Shown here piece by piece: positions 5,235 to 6,050 of a stretch of 6,050 nucleotides of DNA. Both the position numbers and the translations under genes were made by a program. The DNA comes from Bacteriovorax sp. (GTDB lineage Bacteria > Bdellovibrionota > Bacteriovoracia > Bacteriovoracales > Bacteriovoracaceae). Positions within the stretch are counted from its first letter, which is position 1. Every line of letters starts with the position of its first letter. The notes under the pieces were generated by a model. That model was not told the origin of the DNA and made no database searches. It saw only the letters and a list, made by a program, of their open reading frames with translations. The stretch covers positions 1 to 6,050 of the forward strand of contig JAURXW010000338.1 of assembly GCA_030654205.1 (NCBI GenBank), read 5' to 3'.

Positions 5235-6050
5235 TTAAATTTTAATTTTAACAATTTTCATTATAACGTAAATTCCGGCCAAATCTAAAAGTAGCGCAAA
5301 AAATAGCATCACTAACCCAATTGCGGTGGTAAATAGTGGAGTCATTGAAGCGGGATCTTGAAGATAATAAATTAATCCCAAAGCATAAGGCATTGCCCCA
5401 ATAACCATTCCTTGAAACATTCCTTGCTGAGTAAATACATCAATTTTTTGTTGAAGCCTAATTCGCTCTCGAATAACATCAACGATTGTATCAAATGTTT
5501 CCGCAAGATTACCCCCGGTTTCTCTTAAAATATTTATCGATGAAACAAACATATCATTATCTTCAGTTGGCACTCTCTTGGCTAAATTCTCAAAGCATTC
5601 TTCAAGTGGCATCCCAATTCTATTTTGCTGAAGTATAATATTAAATTCTTGTGAAATGGGTGCTGGCATCTCATCTACGATCATGCCAAGGGATTGTGGT
5701 ACTGAAAGTCCTGCTCGAATTCCATTTGCAAGTAATTGAAGAGCATCAACCATTTGCAGTGAATAAGCCTTGATTCGTCTTTCAATTAAAAAGTTTACGA
5801 TAACTTTTGGGGCCTTAAATCCAATAAAGGCCAAAAATAATCCCAATACAACTCCAGCAATCCACGAACCCAAGATTCCAAATAATAAAAAAACAAATGC
5901 TCCAAGCCCTACAGATGATCCAAGCAAAATATAAGTAAGGTTGTCCTTTGAAATTTCAATAAAAAGAAACTCCAACTTTTCCATAATATAGCTTCGAGTT
6001 CCGTAAGTTTGTTGCTCGATCCAATCAAAGATATTGACCGAATACTTATA
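5235..6050 (-). CDS. tadB: Tad/Flp pilus inner-membrane protein TadB (T2SS F family), 5' end outside window
   Basis: TadB is an inner-membrane platform protein of the Tad apparatus, which assembles Flp pili used for adhesion and, in predatory bacteria, prey contact. There is an ATG at 5984, but the frame stays open for 22 more codons to the window edge (…WIEQQTYGTRSYI before that Met), and no ribosome site precedes that ATG. TadB proteins are usually about 290-330 aa, so the gene almost certainly starts beyond 6050. Numbered from the internal Met: two membrane segments (about 16-60), the cytoplasmic T2SSF domain (about 70-195) with MVDALQLLANGIRAGLSVPQSL, the RETGGNLAETFDTI motif and the IRERIRL motif, then two C-terminal membrane segments (about 194-210 and 215-245). 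The GGNLAE and IRERIRL motifs and gene length favour TadB over TadC. No tadC follows; the YD-repeat gene comes next. Confidence 0.9.
   Translation of the reverse strand, partial: YKYSVNIFDWIEQQTYGTRSYIMEKLEFLFIEISKDNLTYILLGSSVGLGAFVFLLFGILGSWIAGVVLGLFLAFIGFKAPKVIVNFLIERRIKAYSLQMVDALQLLANGIRAGLSVPQSLGMIVDEMPAPISQEFNIILQQNRIGMPLEECFENLAKRVPTEDNDMFVSSINILRETGGNLAETFDTIVDVIRERIRLQQKIDVFTQQGMFQGMVIGAMPYALGLIYYLQDPASMTPLFTTAIGLVMLFFALLLDLAGIYVIMKIVKIKI

Noticed and set aside
1..6050. CRISPR arrays, tRNA or rRNA genes, insertion sequences
   Set aside because: No regularly spaced repeats, cloverleaf-like segments, transposase motifs or terminal inverted repeats were seen; all non-coding gaps are shorter than 300 bases and are accounted for above.

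Overview
The window is AT-rich (roughly two thirds A+T by eye) and carries a Lon protease end, a lone receiver protein, several small exported proteins of unknown function, a secreted YD-repeat (RHS-type) protein and a Tad/Flp pilus membrane protein. Low GC, many small signal-peptide proteins, exported YD-repeat proteins and a Tad pilus together suggest a predatory-type bacterium of the Bdellovibrionota, perhaps the Bacteriovorax/Halobacteriovorax side. This is inference from gene content; no marker gene in the window settles it.

Left part, + strand: the 3' part of lon (1-1475) ends at a clean intrinsic terminator (1504-1537). A sigma70-like promoter (1536-1563) then drives a two-gene unit: a stand-alone CheY-like receiver protein (1591-1998) and a small membrane-anchored basic protein (2020-2352). 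The unit ends at a hairpin (2360-2383) that also serves the convergent gene on the other strand.

Middle, - strand: two small exported proteins of 59 aa (2413-2592) and 60 aa (2851-3033) are paralogues sharing an ELGE-x2-KS-x-CPF core. Each has its own -24/-12 (sigma54-type) promoter match, TGGCAT-N6-TGCA, about 35-45 bases upstream of its start codon, and each has its own terminator. Upstream of the 59-aa gene is a tandem 21-bp repeat, at the distance where sigma54 activators usually bind; a 10-bp word from it recurs upstream of the 60-aa gene. This duplicated gene-plus-promoter module is the most novel part of the window.

Right part, - strand: a tadB-like gene (5235-6050, its 5' end beyond the window), then an exported 542-aa YD-repeat protein (3546-5174), then a small exported cysteine-containing protein (3242-3505). 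Gaps are 60 and 40 bases with no clear terminator between them, and a weak hairpin follows the last gene. The last two may be one transcription unit. The YD-repeat protein has no recognisable C-terminal toxin or RHS core, so it looks more like a secreted structural or surface protein than a polymorphic toxin.
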